Below are positions 1 through 10,370 of a stretch of DNA of 64,000 nucleotides, in pieces. Origin of the DNA: Cyclobacteriaceae bacterium. GTDB taxonomy: Bacteria; Bacteroidota; Bacteroidia; Cytophagales; Cyclobacteriaceae. The position numbers and the translations under genes are program-made. Below the pieces are notes generated by a model that was not told the DNA's origin, did no database searches, and worked only from the letters and a program-made list of their open reading frames with translations. The stretch is taken from positions 1 to 64,000 of the forward strand of contig JALSJD010000072.1 of assembly GCA_026989535.1 (NCBI GenBank), in the 5' to 3' direction. The number at the start of each line of letters is the position of its first letter. Position 1 is the first letter of the stretch.

Positions 1-1
1 T

Positions 2-667
2 AATAAAGTTGCCTGGATAGGAATGATGCTTGTTGACCGAAACCATCGAGGGAAAGGCATTAGTAAATTGCTTCTGAATACCATCATTAAAAAGCTCGAC
101 TCTTGCAAATCTATAAAACTGGATGCTACCCCAGCTGGTAAAAAAGTGTATGATAAATTAGGGTTTGTTGAGGAGTATGGCATTGCTCGTATGACCACCC
201 AAAGCTTAGCACCCTTAACTATTATTGGTGCAGCTGAGCCTAAAGAGTTAACACCAGCTAAGCTCAAAGAAGTTACTTTATACGATAAAAAGGCATTTGG
301 GGTTAATCGAGAAAAAGTTTTAAATTTTTTGCTTAAAAATCAAACTGAAAAAGGCTGGTATTTAGAAGGGGAGGATGGAGTTGCAGGTTATATATTAAGC
401 AGGCAAGGCTGTAATTTTACGCAAGTTGGCCCTGTGGTAGCCAATACGTTAGCCAATGCAAAAGTATTATTATCTTATGTGTTAAGTAAAATGAAGGGGC
501 AACCAGTGGTGGTAGATGTAATGGAGGAACACAAGGAATTGGTAGCTTGGTTGGAAGATTCGAATTTTACTATACAGCGGTCGTTTATACGCATGTATTT
601 AAAAGGAAACCCTTTTGGGGGCAATCGCCAGCAGCAGTTTTTAATAGGAGGCCCGGAACTTGGATAG
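2..667 (+). CDS. GNAT family N-acetyltransferase (5' truncated by window edge)
   Basis: Frame is open to the window start (NKVAWIGMMLVDRNHRGKGISKLLL), giving the GNAT acetyl-CoA loop R-x-x-G-K/I-G and a second GNAT-like half. Confidence 0.8.
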   Translation, partial: NKVAWIGMMLVDRNHRGKGISKLLLNTIIKKLDSCKSIKLDATPAGKKVYDKLGFVEEYGIARMTTQSLAPLTIIGAAEPKELTPAKLKEVTLYDKKAFGVNREKVLNFLLKNQTEKGWYLEGEDGVAGYILSRQGCNFTQVGPVVANTLANAKVLLSYVLSKMKGQPVVVDVMEEHKELVAWLEDSNFTIQRSFIRMYLKGNPFGGNRQQQFLIGGPELG

Positions 668-866
668 ATGGTTGCCTAATCAATTTAAATTTTAAGCAGA
701 AATGCACAATAGTTTGCTTAGTAGTCGGACGAGTTATTTCCATAAATCTCGAATAAATAAAATGTTTTTAGAACGTTTTATTAGCATACTTGCCCGACCA
801 TTATTTAAAAATGAGTGAGAAGAGTAACATCCCGTGTCATAAGTTAGGGAGTGTGCTATAGTTGGT

Positions 867-2045
867 TTAACCTTTCAATTCATTAATTGCCAACCATGCC
901 ATGAGTCCTGCACCAGTTTCTAAGGCACGCTCATCAACATCAAAAGTGGGGGTGTGAAGCCCCGAATTAATGCCAGCCTCCTTATTTTGTACACCCAGTA
1001 AATAAAAGGTAGATGGGGCGAGGTGAGAGTAATAGGCAAAATCTTCAGAAGCCATCCATATTTCCTGATCAAGCACATTTTCTTTTCCTAAATAATCTTC
1101 GGCAAGCAATTTAGCACGGCTAGTAAGCTCCTCACTATTAAACACAAAAGGATACCCATTTATAATTTTTATCTCACAACTTCCTCCTAACCCTTCGGCT
1201 ATAGAGGTTGCCATCTTTTTAAGTTTAGCCAAAGCTTCCTTTCTCCAGACCTCATCCACTGTTCTAAAAGTGCCTTCTAAATACACTTCATTAGGAATTA
1301 CATTTACCGAGCCATTGCCAATTATTTTGCCAAACGACAATACGGTAGGTGTTTTTGGGTTAGATACTCTGCTTACCAGTTGTTGTGCCAAGGTTATAAT
1401 TTGGCAAGCAATAAAAACGGGGTCGATGGTAGTTTCGGGCATGGCTCCGTGGCCTCCTTTCCCTTTTACAGTTATATAAATTTCATCCATACTGGCCATA
1501 AATTTACCCAGCCTAAACCCTACCTTACCCACGGGTATTTGAGGAAAAACATGCTGGCCTAAAACAGCAGAAGGTACAGGTTTAAGTACGCCTTGCTTAA
1601 TCATCTCTGTAGCTCCGCCCGGCATTTTTTCTTCTCCCGGCTGAAAAAGCAATCGTATGATTCCTGAAAACTCCTTTTTAAGCTCGTTTAGTATAGAAGC
1701 AGCAAATAGTAAGGAGGTGGTGTGTACATCGTGCCCACAGGCATGCATCACATGTTCGTTTTTAGATTTATAATCGGTTTGTAGCTCGGTATTAATGGGC
1801 AGGGCATCTATATCTGCCCGAAGCAAAATTGTTTTGCCCGGTTTTTCCCCTTTTATTATTCCTAAAACACCCGTTTCTCCAATTTGATTTACTTCATCAA
1901 TGCCTATTTTTTTTAAGTAATCTTTAATAAATGCGCAAGTATTATACTCTTTAAACGATAATTCAGGATTGGCATGCAAATGTCTTCGAACGTTAACAAA
2001 AGTGCCTAATTGATTGTTAGCTATTTCCTTTATTTTCTTAATCAT
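867..2045 (-). CDS. M20 family amidohydrolase (N-acyl-L-amino-acid amidohydrolase-like)
   Basis: RRHLHANPELSFKEYNT, HACGHDVHTTSLL and QPGEEKMPGGA motifs typical of M20D peptidases. Confidence 0.92.
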   Translation of the reverse strand: MIKKIKEIANNQLGTFVNVRRHLHANPELSFKEYNTCAFIKDYLKKIGIDEVNQIGETGVLGIIKGEKPGKTILLRADIDALPINTELQTDYKSKNEHVMHACGHDVHTTSLLFAASILNELKKEFSGIIRLLFQPGEEKMPGGATEMIKQGVLKPVPSAVLGQHVFPQIPVGKVGFRLGKFMASMDEIYITVKGKGGHGAMPETTIDPVFIACQIITLAQQLVSRVSNPKTPTVLSFGKIIGNGSVNVIPNEVYLEGTFRTVDEVWRKEALAKLKKMATSIAEGLGGSCEIKIINGYPFVFNSEELTSRAKLLAEDYLGKENVLDQEIWMASEDFAYYSHLAPSTFYLLGVQNKEAGINSGLHTPTFDVDERALETGAGLMAWLAINELKG

Positions 2046-2143
2046 GTGCCTAAAGTAAAATAAATATTACTTGTAATTACAAGTTTTTGGAATAGATTTT
2101 TTGATGCCACCTCTTTTTTGCTAACTTGCGCATTCGTATTTCC

Positions 2144-2275
2144 AACCTGTATAATTCCTAACGCAGCGTAGCTGCAAGCAAAAGTCAGTTGCTTTTTTTA
2201 ACAAGGTAATCAAGGTCGGGCGATAGTCAGACCCAAAAACAACAACAATCTGACTCTTGTATGATATATTGTATT
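2144..2275 (+). repeat. Dispersed intergenic repeat, copy A (about 130 bp)
   Basis: Shares ATTCCTAACGCAGCGTAGCTGCAA and TTTTTTTAACAAGGTAATCAAGGTCGGRCGATAGTCAGACC with 9475-9623. Confidence 0.8.
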
Positions 2276-2308
2276 GAAATGAATATAGCCTATTATAATG
2301 TTTATTTA

Positions 2309-2414
2309 AAACCGTTAAAACGGTTTCTGTGGTTTAGTTTGCTAACACATAGCCCACGGTTTAAACCGTGGGCTATGTTAAATTTATAATTTACACAAAT
2401 GGTTTTAACCATTT
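2309..2414. repeat. Cluster of three palindromes (REP-like)
   Basis: AAACCGTT-AA-AACGGTTT (2309-2326); 32-bp perfect palindrome ACATAGCCCACGGTTTAAACCGTGGGCTATGT (2347-2378); AAATGGTT-TT-AACCATTT (2397-2414). Confidence 0.85.
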
Positions 2415-2518
2415 TTCGTAAACTTCAGTCTTCGGGCAAAACTTGCTAGAAAAACAAGTTTTTACGGGGGGATACGTATTTATTAAAGTAGTTAACCTTT
2501 TTACAAAGAACTAAAAAA

Positions 2519-3244
2519 ATGCACACAATTATTTCAGACAACAAAATTAAATTAGGCCAAGAGGCTGCAAATAAAGGCGCAGAACTGATAAAAGAAGCGA
2601 TTCTAAAAAATGGGAAGGCTACTATAATTATAGCTACCGGAGCTTCGCAGTTTGAAATGCTTGAGGTGTTGGTAAAAAAAGATATTGACTGGTCGGTGGT
2701 AACTTGTTTTCATTTAGATGAGTACATTGGTATCCCAGAAACGCATCCAGCTTCTTTTCGAAAATACCTTAAAGAACGTTTTGCAGAAATAGTGAAACCA
2801 CAGGCATTTCATTATGTAAACGGGGAGGGCGATGTGCAGGCTGAATGCCAAAGGCTACATAACTTAATTAGCAAGCACCCCATTGATGTTGCCTTTGTGG
2901 GCATTGGCGAAAATGCACATTTAGCCTTTAACGACCCTCCGGCAGATTTTGAGAGTAAAGATTCGTACCTTAATGTGGAGCTTGATTTGCCTTGTAGAGA
3001 GCAACAAATGGGAGAGGGCTGGTTTAAAAGTATAGATGAAGTGCCAACCAGAGCCATTAGTATGTCAGTAAACCGAATTATGAAATCAACACATATTATA
3101 TGCAGCGTGCCAGATAAGCGAAAAGCCAAGGCTGTAGAAAGCGTAGTGAATGGTGAGGTTACCCCCCAAATACCAGCTTCTATTTTGCAAAAACATGCCT
3201 CAACTTATCTGTTTTTAGATAAGGATTCCGCTTCCTTTTTATAG
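2519..3244 (+). CDS. nagB: Glucosamine-6-phosphate deaminase
   Basis: IIIATGASQFEMLE, FHLDEYIG and GIGENAHLAFNDPP motifs of NagB/6PGL family. Confidence 0.9.
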   Translation: MHTIISDNKIKLGQEAANKGAELIKEAILKNGKATIIIATGASQFEMLEVLVKKDIDWSVVTCFHLDEYIGIPETHPASFRKYLKERFAEIVKPQAFHYVNGEGDVQAECQRLHNLISKHPIDVAFVGIGENAHLAFNDPPADFESKDSYLNVELDLPCREQQMGEGWFKSIDEVPTRAISMSVNRIMKSTHIICSVPDKRKAKAVESVVNGEVTPQIPASILQKHASTYLFLDKDSASFL

Positions 3245-3410
3245 AGCATAAGTTTACTTCAACTTGAAAAGTCACGTCTTTCTTTCATTCTGCAAGCACG
3301 ATGGGCGTGGTTAATATGTTCACCATAACTCTAATTGTGAAATCGAACTGATTTTTCTTCGTGTACTATGAAAAAAAAGCGTATTTATAACGATTTTGAA
3401 AGAGCGTTTT

Positions 3411-4496
3411 TTAGTTGCTAAAAAGTTTTAAATACGCTTCTTTATTGGCTTTTACACTATATATGTCTTCCACCGTTTTTCTTCCTGCTTTGCCTAATTT
3501 CTCTCTTAACTCTTGCGATTCTACCAGTTGAGAGAGGCAACTAACCCACTCTTCTTGTGTGGAGGCCATAAATCCATTAATCCCGTGCTCAATAATTTCA
3601 GTATTAACCCCCACAGGCGACATTACGGTGGGTATGGCCAAACCCATATATTGCAGCCCTTTAAGTCCACATTTTCCTCGTGTCCATTCAATATCGGGGA
3701 GGGGCATAATGCCAATGTCAATGTCCTGCAAGTCCTCCACTTCAGTATTACTCTGCCATTTATTTCCAATAATTTCTAATTCAGTATTTCGATAATTTTC
3801 ATCACCAATTACTTTAAAAGAGACCTTGTTGCCGTACTTATTTTTAATTTCAGCTAAAGCAGCAATGGCGCTTTTAAAATGTTTAATGGTTGTAAAGCTC
3901 CCACTCCAGCCTATAACAACTTGCTCATGTTGTTTTTTACTACCAGGCTTGTACCATTCTGTATCAATTGTGGTAGGAATAATAACTACATTTTTATTGT
4001 ATTGTTTGGCATAGTTTGCTAGGTAATTATTGCCTGCCACAATGGTGTTGCAAAGTGCTATAATAGTTGCTGTTTTAGCAGGGTTCTTTAAAAAAGCAAG
4101 CTTTCCATTCGCTTCATTTTTATCTTCGAGCCAAATAGAATCATCAAAATCGAAGATGAGCTTTGCCGATGACTTTGCCAGCTTTTTTTCGAAATAAGTA
4201 GTGCCCGTCATAAAAGCTTCGCGTTGTATAAAAATGTAATCAAACGAATTGGCTCTCTTTACATCTTTGAGCCGATGCAGCCAGCTTTTAATAAAGATTC
4301 GCAGTTTGCCAACATATTTCCCTGGTGAGTAAAGGATTTTGTCCTCTTTTTCTGAAATTAAATAGGAGAGTTCGCAATACACATTATTGGTCTCTAAAAA
4401 TGAGAAATATTGCTCAAAGCGATAACGTTGAGAGGGAGACCTATCAAAACGGTGCATGCCAATAAATAAAACACGAACTTTATTCATCTTCTTCAA
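3411..4496 (-). CDS. Glycosyltransferase family 1/4-like protein
   Basis: C-terminal GT-B pattern IGWSGSFTTIKHFKSA...GLKGLQYMGLAIPTVMSPVGVNTEII. Confidence 0.85.
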   Translation of the reverse strand: MKKMNKVRVLFIGMHRFDRSPSQRYRFEQYFSFLETNNVYCELSYLISEKEDKILYSPGKYVGKLRIFIKSWLHRLKDVKRANSFDYIFIQREAFMTGTTYFEKKLAKSSAKLIFDFDDSIWLEDKNEANGKLAFLKNPAKTATIIALCNTIVAGNNYLANYAKQYNKNVVIIPTTIDTEWYKPGSKKQHEQVVIGWSGSFTTIKHFKSAIAALAEIKNKYGNKVSFKVIGDENYRNTELEIIGNKWQSNTEVEDLQDIDIGIMPLPDIEWTRGKCGLKGLQYMGLAIPTVMSPVGVNTEIIEHGINGFMASTQEEWVSCLSQLVESQELREKLGKAGRKTVEDIYSVKANKEAYLKLFSN

Positions 4497-4515
4497 TTAT
4501 TGTTTTTAGCCTGCA

Positions 4516-5076
4516 TTATTCATGAATAATGCAGGTTAGCTCTCCATACCAATCTTCTCCATATTTACGGATAAGAGGCTCTTTTAAAAATTTATAAACA
4601 GGCACGCCTAAGGATTTTCCATTACTGCAAGCAGCTTTGCATATATGCCACTGGTCGTAATTTACCGCATCAAATTTAGTATAACTAGAAATTCTGATGG
4701 GATATAAATGGCAAGAAATTGGCTTTTTAAAGCTCGTTTTCCCGTCTAAATAAGCTTGCTCAATACCACATTTTAAAATGCCCCGAGCATCATTAATGGC
4801 ATAGGCACACTCTTTATTGTCGATGGTAGGTGTAGAATAATCACCTTCTTCGTCAAGTATATAAGCACCTTGGTTTTCAACTTCTTTTTTTCCTTTGGGC
4901 GATAAGTATGGAAGTACTACCTGTTGAATGGAATCGATTATGTCCAATTCATCTTCAGTAAGCGGAGCCCCTAAATCGCCTTCTACACAACAAGCGCCTT
5001 TACAGCGCTCTAAGTCGCAAACAAAAAATTCATCTTTAATGTCATCTGATAAGATAACATTGCCAACTTCCATCAT
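4516..5076 (-). CDS. DUF3109 family protein (Cys-rich)
   Basis: [27 protein letters not shown]...CHLYPIRI pattern. Confidence 0.8.
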   Translation of the reverse strand: MMEVGNVILSDDIKDEFFVCDLERCKGACCVEGDLGAPLTEDELDIIDSIQQVVLPYLSPKGKKEVENQGAYILDEEGDYSTPTIDNKECAYAINDARGILKCGIEQAYLDGKTSFKKPISCHLYPIRISSYTKFDAVNYDQWHICKAACSNGKSLGVPVYKFLKEPLIRKYGEDWYGELTCIIHE

Positions 5077-5198
5077 ATTTATAAATTTTTACAAAGCTAC
5101 TATTTTATCTAAAATACATTAATTGACATACAGATTAAGTTAAATATTTAATACGTTCTGTTAGCTTTGTCAATTGATAAAATAGCACAGCAAACTTA

Positions 5199-7475
5199 AT
5201 GGATTATTTAGAAGGATTGAATGAACCCCAGCACAAAGCGGTTACAACTACCGAAGGCCCCATGATGATTATTGCGGGTGCGGGTTCTGGTAAAACACGT
5301 GTTTTAACTTATCGCATTGCCCACCTTATAAAATCAAAATCGATCGACCCTTTTAATATTCTTTCGCTTACATTTACCAATAAGGCCGCTGCTGAAATGC
5401 GTAACCGAATTGAGGGTGTAATAGGTTCGGAAGCACGCAATATTTGGATGGGCACCTTTCACTCTGTGTTTGCACGCATTTTAAGAAGCGAAGCTGCTCA
5501 TATTGGCTACCCCAGCAATTTTACCATTTACGATGCTGATGATTCTAAATCGTTGATTAGAACCATTGTAAAAGAGCTAAACTTAGATGATAAACTCTAT
5601 AAAGCCAATATTGTTTTTAACCGCATTTCAGGCGCAAAAAATCGGTTAGTTTCCTATAAAGAATATAATGCAAACCCTGCTTTTAAAACAGATGATGCCC
5701 AAAATCGAAGACCAGAACTGGGTAAGATTTATAAAATTTATGCCGAACGATGCTTTAAAGCAGGGGCAATGGATTTTGATGATTTATTATTTAACACGAA
5801 CATTCTTTTTAGAGATCATTTAGAAGTACTCAATAAATACCAGCATCGGTTTAAATATGTAATGGTAGATGAGTTTCAGGATACCAATATTTCGCAATAC
5901 TTAATTACCAAAAATTTAAGTGCCGTAAGCGAAAATATTTGCGTGGTGGGTGACGATGCCCAAAGCATTTATGCTTTTAGAGGAGCCGACATTCAGAATA
6001 TTCTTAATTTTGAAAAAGACTACCCAACGCTTAAAGTAATTAAACTTGAACAAAACTACAGATCCACTAAAAACATTGTAAACGCTGCCAACAGCATTAT
6101 TGGTTATAATAAAGCACAGCTTAAAAAAAATGTATGGACCTCCAATGATGAAGGCACTCAGATTGAATTAATAAAGAGTGCGTCTGATAATGAAGAAGGA
6201 AAACTAGTAGCTACTTCCATTTTTGAAGAAAAGGCACAGCACCAATTTCACAATAAAGATTTTGCCGTTTTGTATCGCACCAATAGCCAATCGAGGGCTA
6301 TGGAGGAGTCGTTGCGTAAGCTAAATATTAAGTATAAAATAATTGGTGGGCTGTCATTTTACCAGCGCAAGGAAATTAAAGACCTGCTTGCTTATATGCG
6401 ATTTAGCATCAATCATAATGATGAAGAATCGTTAAAACGAATTATTAATTTACCTAAAAGAGGCATTGGTACTACCACTGTAAATAAACTTATAGTGGTG
6501 GCCAATGAGCATAATAAGTCTATTTGGGAGGTGCTGCAACATGCCAACCAAATTGTGCCGGGTAGAGCCGCTAATGCCATTGGCGAATTTGTTGCCCTCA
6601 TTAAAAGGTTTGCTATAGAGATTGAAAAGAACGATGCCTACGAAGCCGCCAATACCATTGCTAAAGGCTCAGGCTTGCTTCAAGATTTATATGCAGACAG
6701 AACGGTGGAAGGGCTTAATCGGTACGAAAACGTACAAGAACTGCTAAATGCCGTAAAAGAATTTGTTGATAATGAGGAAGAAGTAACGGGTGGCGAAGAA
6801 CCAAAGGATAAACAACTTGGTACATTTTTGCAAGAAATAACCTTGCTTACCGGCCAAGATCGGGATGACGATGATGATAACGACAAAGTTACGTTGATGA
6901 CCATACATATGGCCAAAGGGCTTGAGTTTAAAAATGTGTACATTGTGGGTATGGAAGAAGACCTTTTTCCTTCGCAAATGATGTTAAACTCAAGGGCTGA
7001 TTTAGAGGAAGAAAGAAGGCTTTTTTATGTGGCCATTACAAGAGCCGAGCAAAAAGTGTTTTTGAGTTATGCACTAAGCAGGTATAGGTTTGGCAGGCTT
7101 AAAAGTTGCGAGCCAAGCAGGTTTATCGATGAAATTGACCCTAAATTTATTAAAGAAAGTAGCAAGTTTGGAGGGAGAACTACGCAGCCTGTTACCCAAG
7201 TTACCAGTCAGTATGCTAAGAACTTGGTACGTGGTAGTGCTACAAAACCTTCTATTAATAAGGCCTCACTACAGCATACACCTTCGGCCGATTTTGCGCC
7301 AAGCGATACCTCCAACTTGCAAGAAAGTATGAAAGTGGAGCATCCTAAATTTGGGTTTGGTAAAGTTACTGAAATAGATAATTCGGGTACAAGTAGAAAA
7401 GCTACCGTAGTATTCGATAACTTTGGAGAGAAAACATTATTACTTAGCTTTGCTAAACTAAAAATACACACATAA
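5199..7475 (+). CDS. UvrD/PcrA-type superfamily 1 DNA helicase
   Basis: GLNEPQHKAVTTTEGPMMIIAGAGSGKTRVL, VDEFQDTN, VGDDAQSIYAFRGA, LEQNYRS and EERRLFYVAITRA motifs. Confidence 0.96.
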   Translation: MDYLEGLNEPQHKAVTTTEGPMMIIAGAGSGKTRVLTYRIAHLIKSKSIDPFNILSLTFTNKAAAEMRNRIEGVIGSEARNIWMGTFHSVFARILRSEAAHIGYPSNFTIYDADDSKSLIRTIVKELNLDDKLYKANIVFNRISGAKNRLVSYKEYNANPAFKTDDAQNRRPELGKIYKIYAERCFKAGAMDFDDLLFNTNILFRDHLEVLNKYQHRFKYVMVDEFQDTNISQYLITKNLSAVSENICVVGDDAQSIYAFRGADIQNILNFEKDYPTLKVIKLEQNYRSTKNIVNAANSIIGYNKAQLKKNVWTSNDEGTQIELIKSASDNEEGKLVATSIFEEKAQHQFHNKDFAVLYRTNSQSRAMEESLRKLNIKYKIIGGLSFYQRKEIKDLLAYMRFSINHNDEESLKRIINLPKRGIGTTTVNKLIVVANEHNKSIWEVLQHANQIVPGRAANAIGEFVALIKRFAIEIEKNDAYEAANTIAKGSGLLQDLYADRTVEGLNRYENVQELLNAVKEFVDNEEEVTGGEEPKDKQLGTFLQEITLLTGQDRDDDDDNDKVTLMTIHMAKGLEFKNVYIVGMEEDLFPSQMMLNSRADLEEERRLFYVAITRAEQKVFLSYALSRYRFGRLKSCEPSRFIDEIDPKFIKESSKFGGRTTQPVTQVTSQYAKNLVRGSATKPSINKASLQHTPSADFAPSDTSNLQESMKVEHPKFGFGKVTEIDNSGTSRKATVVFDNFGEKTLLLSFAKLKIHT

Positions 7476-7484
7476 TATTATTAT

Positions 7485-8147
7485 ATGTTTGATTACAACA
7501 CGGGGCGAAAGCATTTAAGATTACGCGAATTTGGACGAAATGTGCAAAAGATAGCAGATCATTTGCTTACCATAGAAGACAAAGAAAAAAGATCGAGGTA
7601 TGCAACAGGCGTTGTGGAGTTAATGCGGCAGATAGTGCCCACCATTAAAGACAACCCCGAAGATACCCAAAGACTTTGGGACGATTTACATATAATGACT
7701 AAACATCAGCTCGATGTTGATAGCCCTTTTGATAAGCCAGATGAGTTTTTGATTAATAAACCTCAACATGTTGGGTATAATACGCACAAAATTAATTTTA
7801 AGCATTATGGTTATAATCTTAAATTAATGGTGCAAGAGGCATCAAAAATGGAAGATGAAGCTCAAAAGCACGATGCCATTATCCATATTGGTAAATTGAT
7901 GAAGAGCTACCATGTAACATGGAATAAAGAAATAGTTGATGATGAGGTACTTGTAAAAAACATAGGAATCTTATCAGAAGGAGCACTTAGCATTGATATT
8001 GCCAAGGTTAAAGACGAGAATCTTTTTGAGCCTTTGTACAAAGAGCGTATTAGAACATCTTCTAATGCTAGTAATTCTTCTAACAGCAGGCATAAGAAAA
8101 GTAGTAGTGGGCACAAAAATCAAAACAGAAATAGAAGAAGAAACTAA
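7485..8147 (+). CDS. DUF4290 domain protein
   Basis: Position between uvrD-like gene and murA and the YNTGRKHLRLREFGRNVQKIADHLL N-terminus typical of Bacteroidota DUF4290. Confidence 0.8.
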   Translation: MFDYNTGRKHLRLREFGRNVQKIADHLLTIEDKEKRSRYATGVVELMRQIVPTIKDNPEDTQRLWDDLHIMTKHQLDVDSPFDKPDEFLINKPQHVGYNTHKINFKHYGYNLKLMVQEASKMEDEAQKHDAIIHIGKLMKSYHVTWNKEIVDDEVLVKNIGILSEGALSIDIAKVKDENLFEPLYKERIRTSSNASNSSNSRHKKSSSGHKNQNRNRRRN

Positions 8148-9454
8148 TGTCTGTATTCGAAATCGAGGGTGGTGTAAAACTCTCAGGCTCTATCGAAGCC
8201 CAAGGAGCTAAAAATGAAGCACTTCAAATATTATGTGCCGTACTACTTACTTCAGAGGAAGTAGTTGTCCATAAAATTCCTGCCATTGTTGATGTAATCA
8301 AACTCATAGATTTATTAAGAGTAATGGGAGTTGAGGTAACTCAATTAGGCGAAGAGTCTTACAAATTTAAAGCCGAAAATGTTAACGTAAATTACCTCGA
8401 AACAGAAGGATATACAAAAAAAGCTTCTGCTTTAAGAGGCTCAATTATGATTTTAGGGCCATTACTGGCGCGCTTTGGCAAAGCAAAAATACCACAGCCT
8501 GGTGGTGATAAAATAGGTAGAAGGAGACTTGATACTCATTTTATCGGGTTTCAAAACCTTGGGGCTAAATTTGTTTTCGAAAAAGAGCTGGGGTATTACT
8601 CTATTGATGCCTCTAACTTAAAAGGGGCTTATATGTTGTTAGACGAAGCCTCGGTTACAGGTACTGCTAATATTATTATGGCAGCGGTTTTAGCCAAAGG
8701 AAAAACCACTATTTATAATGCAGCTTGCGAGCCTTACATCCAGCAATTATGTAAAATGCTAATCAGGATGGGCGCCAATATTTCTGGCATAGGTTCTAAC
8801 CTGTTAACCATTAATGGAGTTACTCAGCTAAGCGGCACCGAACATACTATGTTGCCCGATATGATTGAAATTGGCAGCTTTATTGGTATGGCGGTTATGA
8901 CTCAATCGGAGTTGACCATAAAAAATGTTTCGGTGGAGAACCTGGGATTAATACCCACCATGTTTAGGCGAATGGGGGTTAAACTAGAAATTATTGGAGA
9001 TGATATTTTTGTGCCGTCACAAGAGCATTACGAAATAGAATCATTTATTGATGGCTCTATTATGAATATAGCCGATGCTCCTTGGCCGGGCCTTACCCCA
9101 GATTTGTTGAGCATTATTTTGGTAATGGCCACACAAGCCAAAGGCACGGTGCTTATCCATCAAAAAATGTTTGAGAGCCGGCTGTTTTTTGTAGATAAAT
9201 TAATAGAAATGGGCGCCAAAATTATTTTGTGCGACCCTCATAGAGCTACCGTTATTGGACTTGACAGGCAAGTTTCACTACGTGGCATTACCATGACCTC
9301 CCCGGATATTAGAGCAGGTGTTTCTTTGCTTATTGCAGCATTATCTGCTAAAGGAAAAAGCCGCATTTTAAACGTGGAGCAAATCGACAGGGGCTATCAA
9401 AATATAGATAAAAGACTTAATGCGTTAGGGGCTAAAATTGTAAGGCTAGAGTAG
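8147..9454 (+). CDS. murA: UDP-N-acetylglucosamine 1-carboxyvinyltransferase
   Basis: EPSP-synthase/MurA fold; GAKNEALQILCAVLL, RGSIMILGPLLARFGKA, PGGDKIGRRRLDTH. Confidence 0.95.
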   Translation: MSVFEIEGGVKLSGSIEAQGAKNEALQILCAVLLTSEEVVVHKIPAIVDVIKLIDLLRVMGVEVTQLGEESYKFKAENVNVNYLETEGYTKKASALRGSIMILGPLLARFGKAKIPQPGGDKIGRRRLDTHFIGFQNLGAKFVFEKELGYYSIDASNLKGAYMLLDEASVTGTANIIMAAVLAKGKTTIYNAACEPYIQQLCKMLIRMGANISGIGSNLLTINGVTQLSGTEHTMLPDMIEIGSFIGMAVMTQSELTIKNVSVENLGLIPTMFRRMGVKLEIIGDDIFVPSQEHYEIESFIDGSIMNIADAPWPGLTPDLLSIILVMATQAKGTVLIHQKMFESRLFFVDKLIEMGAKIILCDPHRATVIGLDRQVSLRGITMTSPDIRAGVSLLIAALSAKGKSRILNVEQIDRGYQNIDKRLNALGAKIVRLE

Positions 9455-9474
9455 TTTTTTTTTGCAATTGGTTT

Positions 9475-9623
9475 AACCTGAACTATTCCTAACGCAGCGT
9501 AGCTGCAAATAAGACCTAGATTGAGCGATTTAGTTGTTTTTTTAACAAGGTAATCAAGGTCGGACGATAGTCAGACCAAAAAATAACACCAATCTGACGC
9601 TCGTATGGCATGTTTTATTGAAA
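9475..9623 (+). repeat. Dispersed intergenic repeat, copy B
   Basis: Same conserved blocks as 2144-2275, same orientation. Confidence 0.8.
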
Positions 9624-9736
9624 ATTAAATTACTGGTAATCAGCAGGTTGCAATAATGTTGAAAACTTTTTCAAATTCTTTTAAAAAACACAACTCCCTA
9701 AAAATGAGTAACCTCAGAACAACTGACCCAAGGGAA

Positions 9737-10370
9737 TTAAGCTGACCCCACTTTATAGAATAATGTAAAATTTGAGTCAGGAAATTCAGTTTGAGTTTCG
9801 TTTAATTGTTTGCAGAGTTTTTCTAATACTAGATCGTCTTTGCGATGTGCTAATTTATGTATTTGCACAATTAGAATTTGGTTTTGCTCATCTACCATTA
9901 AATCTGTATCTGTTTTATAAATTTGTTTTAACAAAGCTCTCGATTCATCTTTATGTGCCATATGCTGTTTTATGCTATTACTTAAGGCTGTTTCTGCTCT
10001 ATAGGCGATTAGTTTTATGGTATCTAAAAAGTGTTTTCTTTGATTTATGACATTTTCAAACATTTCATTTTCAGGCAATTCTTTGATAAAAAAAAGCTTC
10101 TGAACCATTTTCTCTATACTTTCTTGTCCAACGTTTTACACTAGAGGCACTTACTCCAAAAGCCTTCACTACTTCTATTTGTTTGGCATTACCGTTTACA
10201 ACAAGTTGGGTGGTAAACATCCTAAAACTCGCATAGTCATTTTCACAATGCTGAAATACCGCCATAGCCCCATTAAAATAATAAACAATACCTGCTTTTT
10301 TTTGAAATCCAATATGATTATTGATTAATTCTATCTCTACAGGGAAAAAAGGAAGGCTGGTTTGTGGCAT
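9737..10370 (-). pseudogene. Internally deleted/frameshifted transposase remnant
   Basis: ORF 10071-10370 is a transposase N-terminal HTH (KQIEVVKAFGVSASSVKRWTRKYRENGSEAFF); ORF 9737-10108 in another frame looks like the C-terminal tail of a DDE transposase (KHFLDTIKLIAYRAETAL...LLKQIYKTDTDLMVDEQNQ); no catalytic core between them; TGACCCCA inverted near both ends. Confidence 0.7.

Noticed and set aside
6860-6890. Acidic Asp-rich run in the UvrD-like helicase (DRDDDDDNDKV)
   Set aside because: Low-complexity linker between helicase subdomains; not unusual.
6680-7471. Antisense ORFs (e.g. 6680-6943, 6744-6977, 7208-7471) over the helicase
   Set aside because: Ser/Leu/Phe-rich shadow ORFs opposite a clear CDS; same reasoning for the other antisense ORFs in the track.
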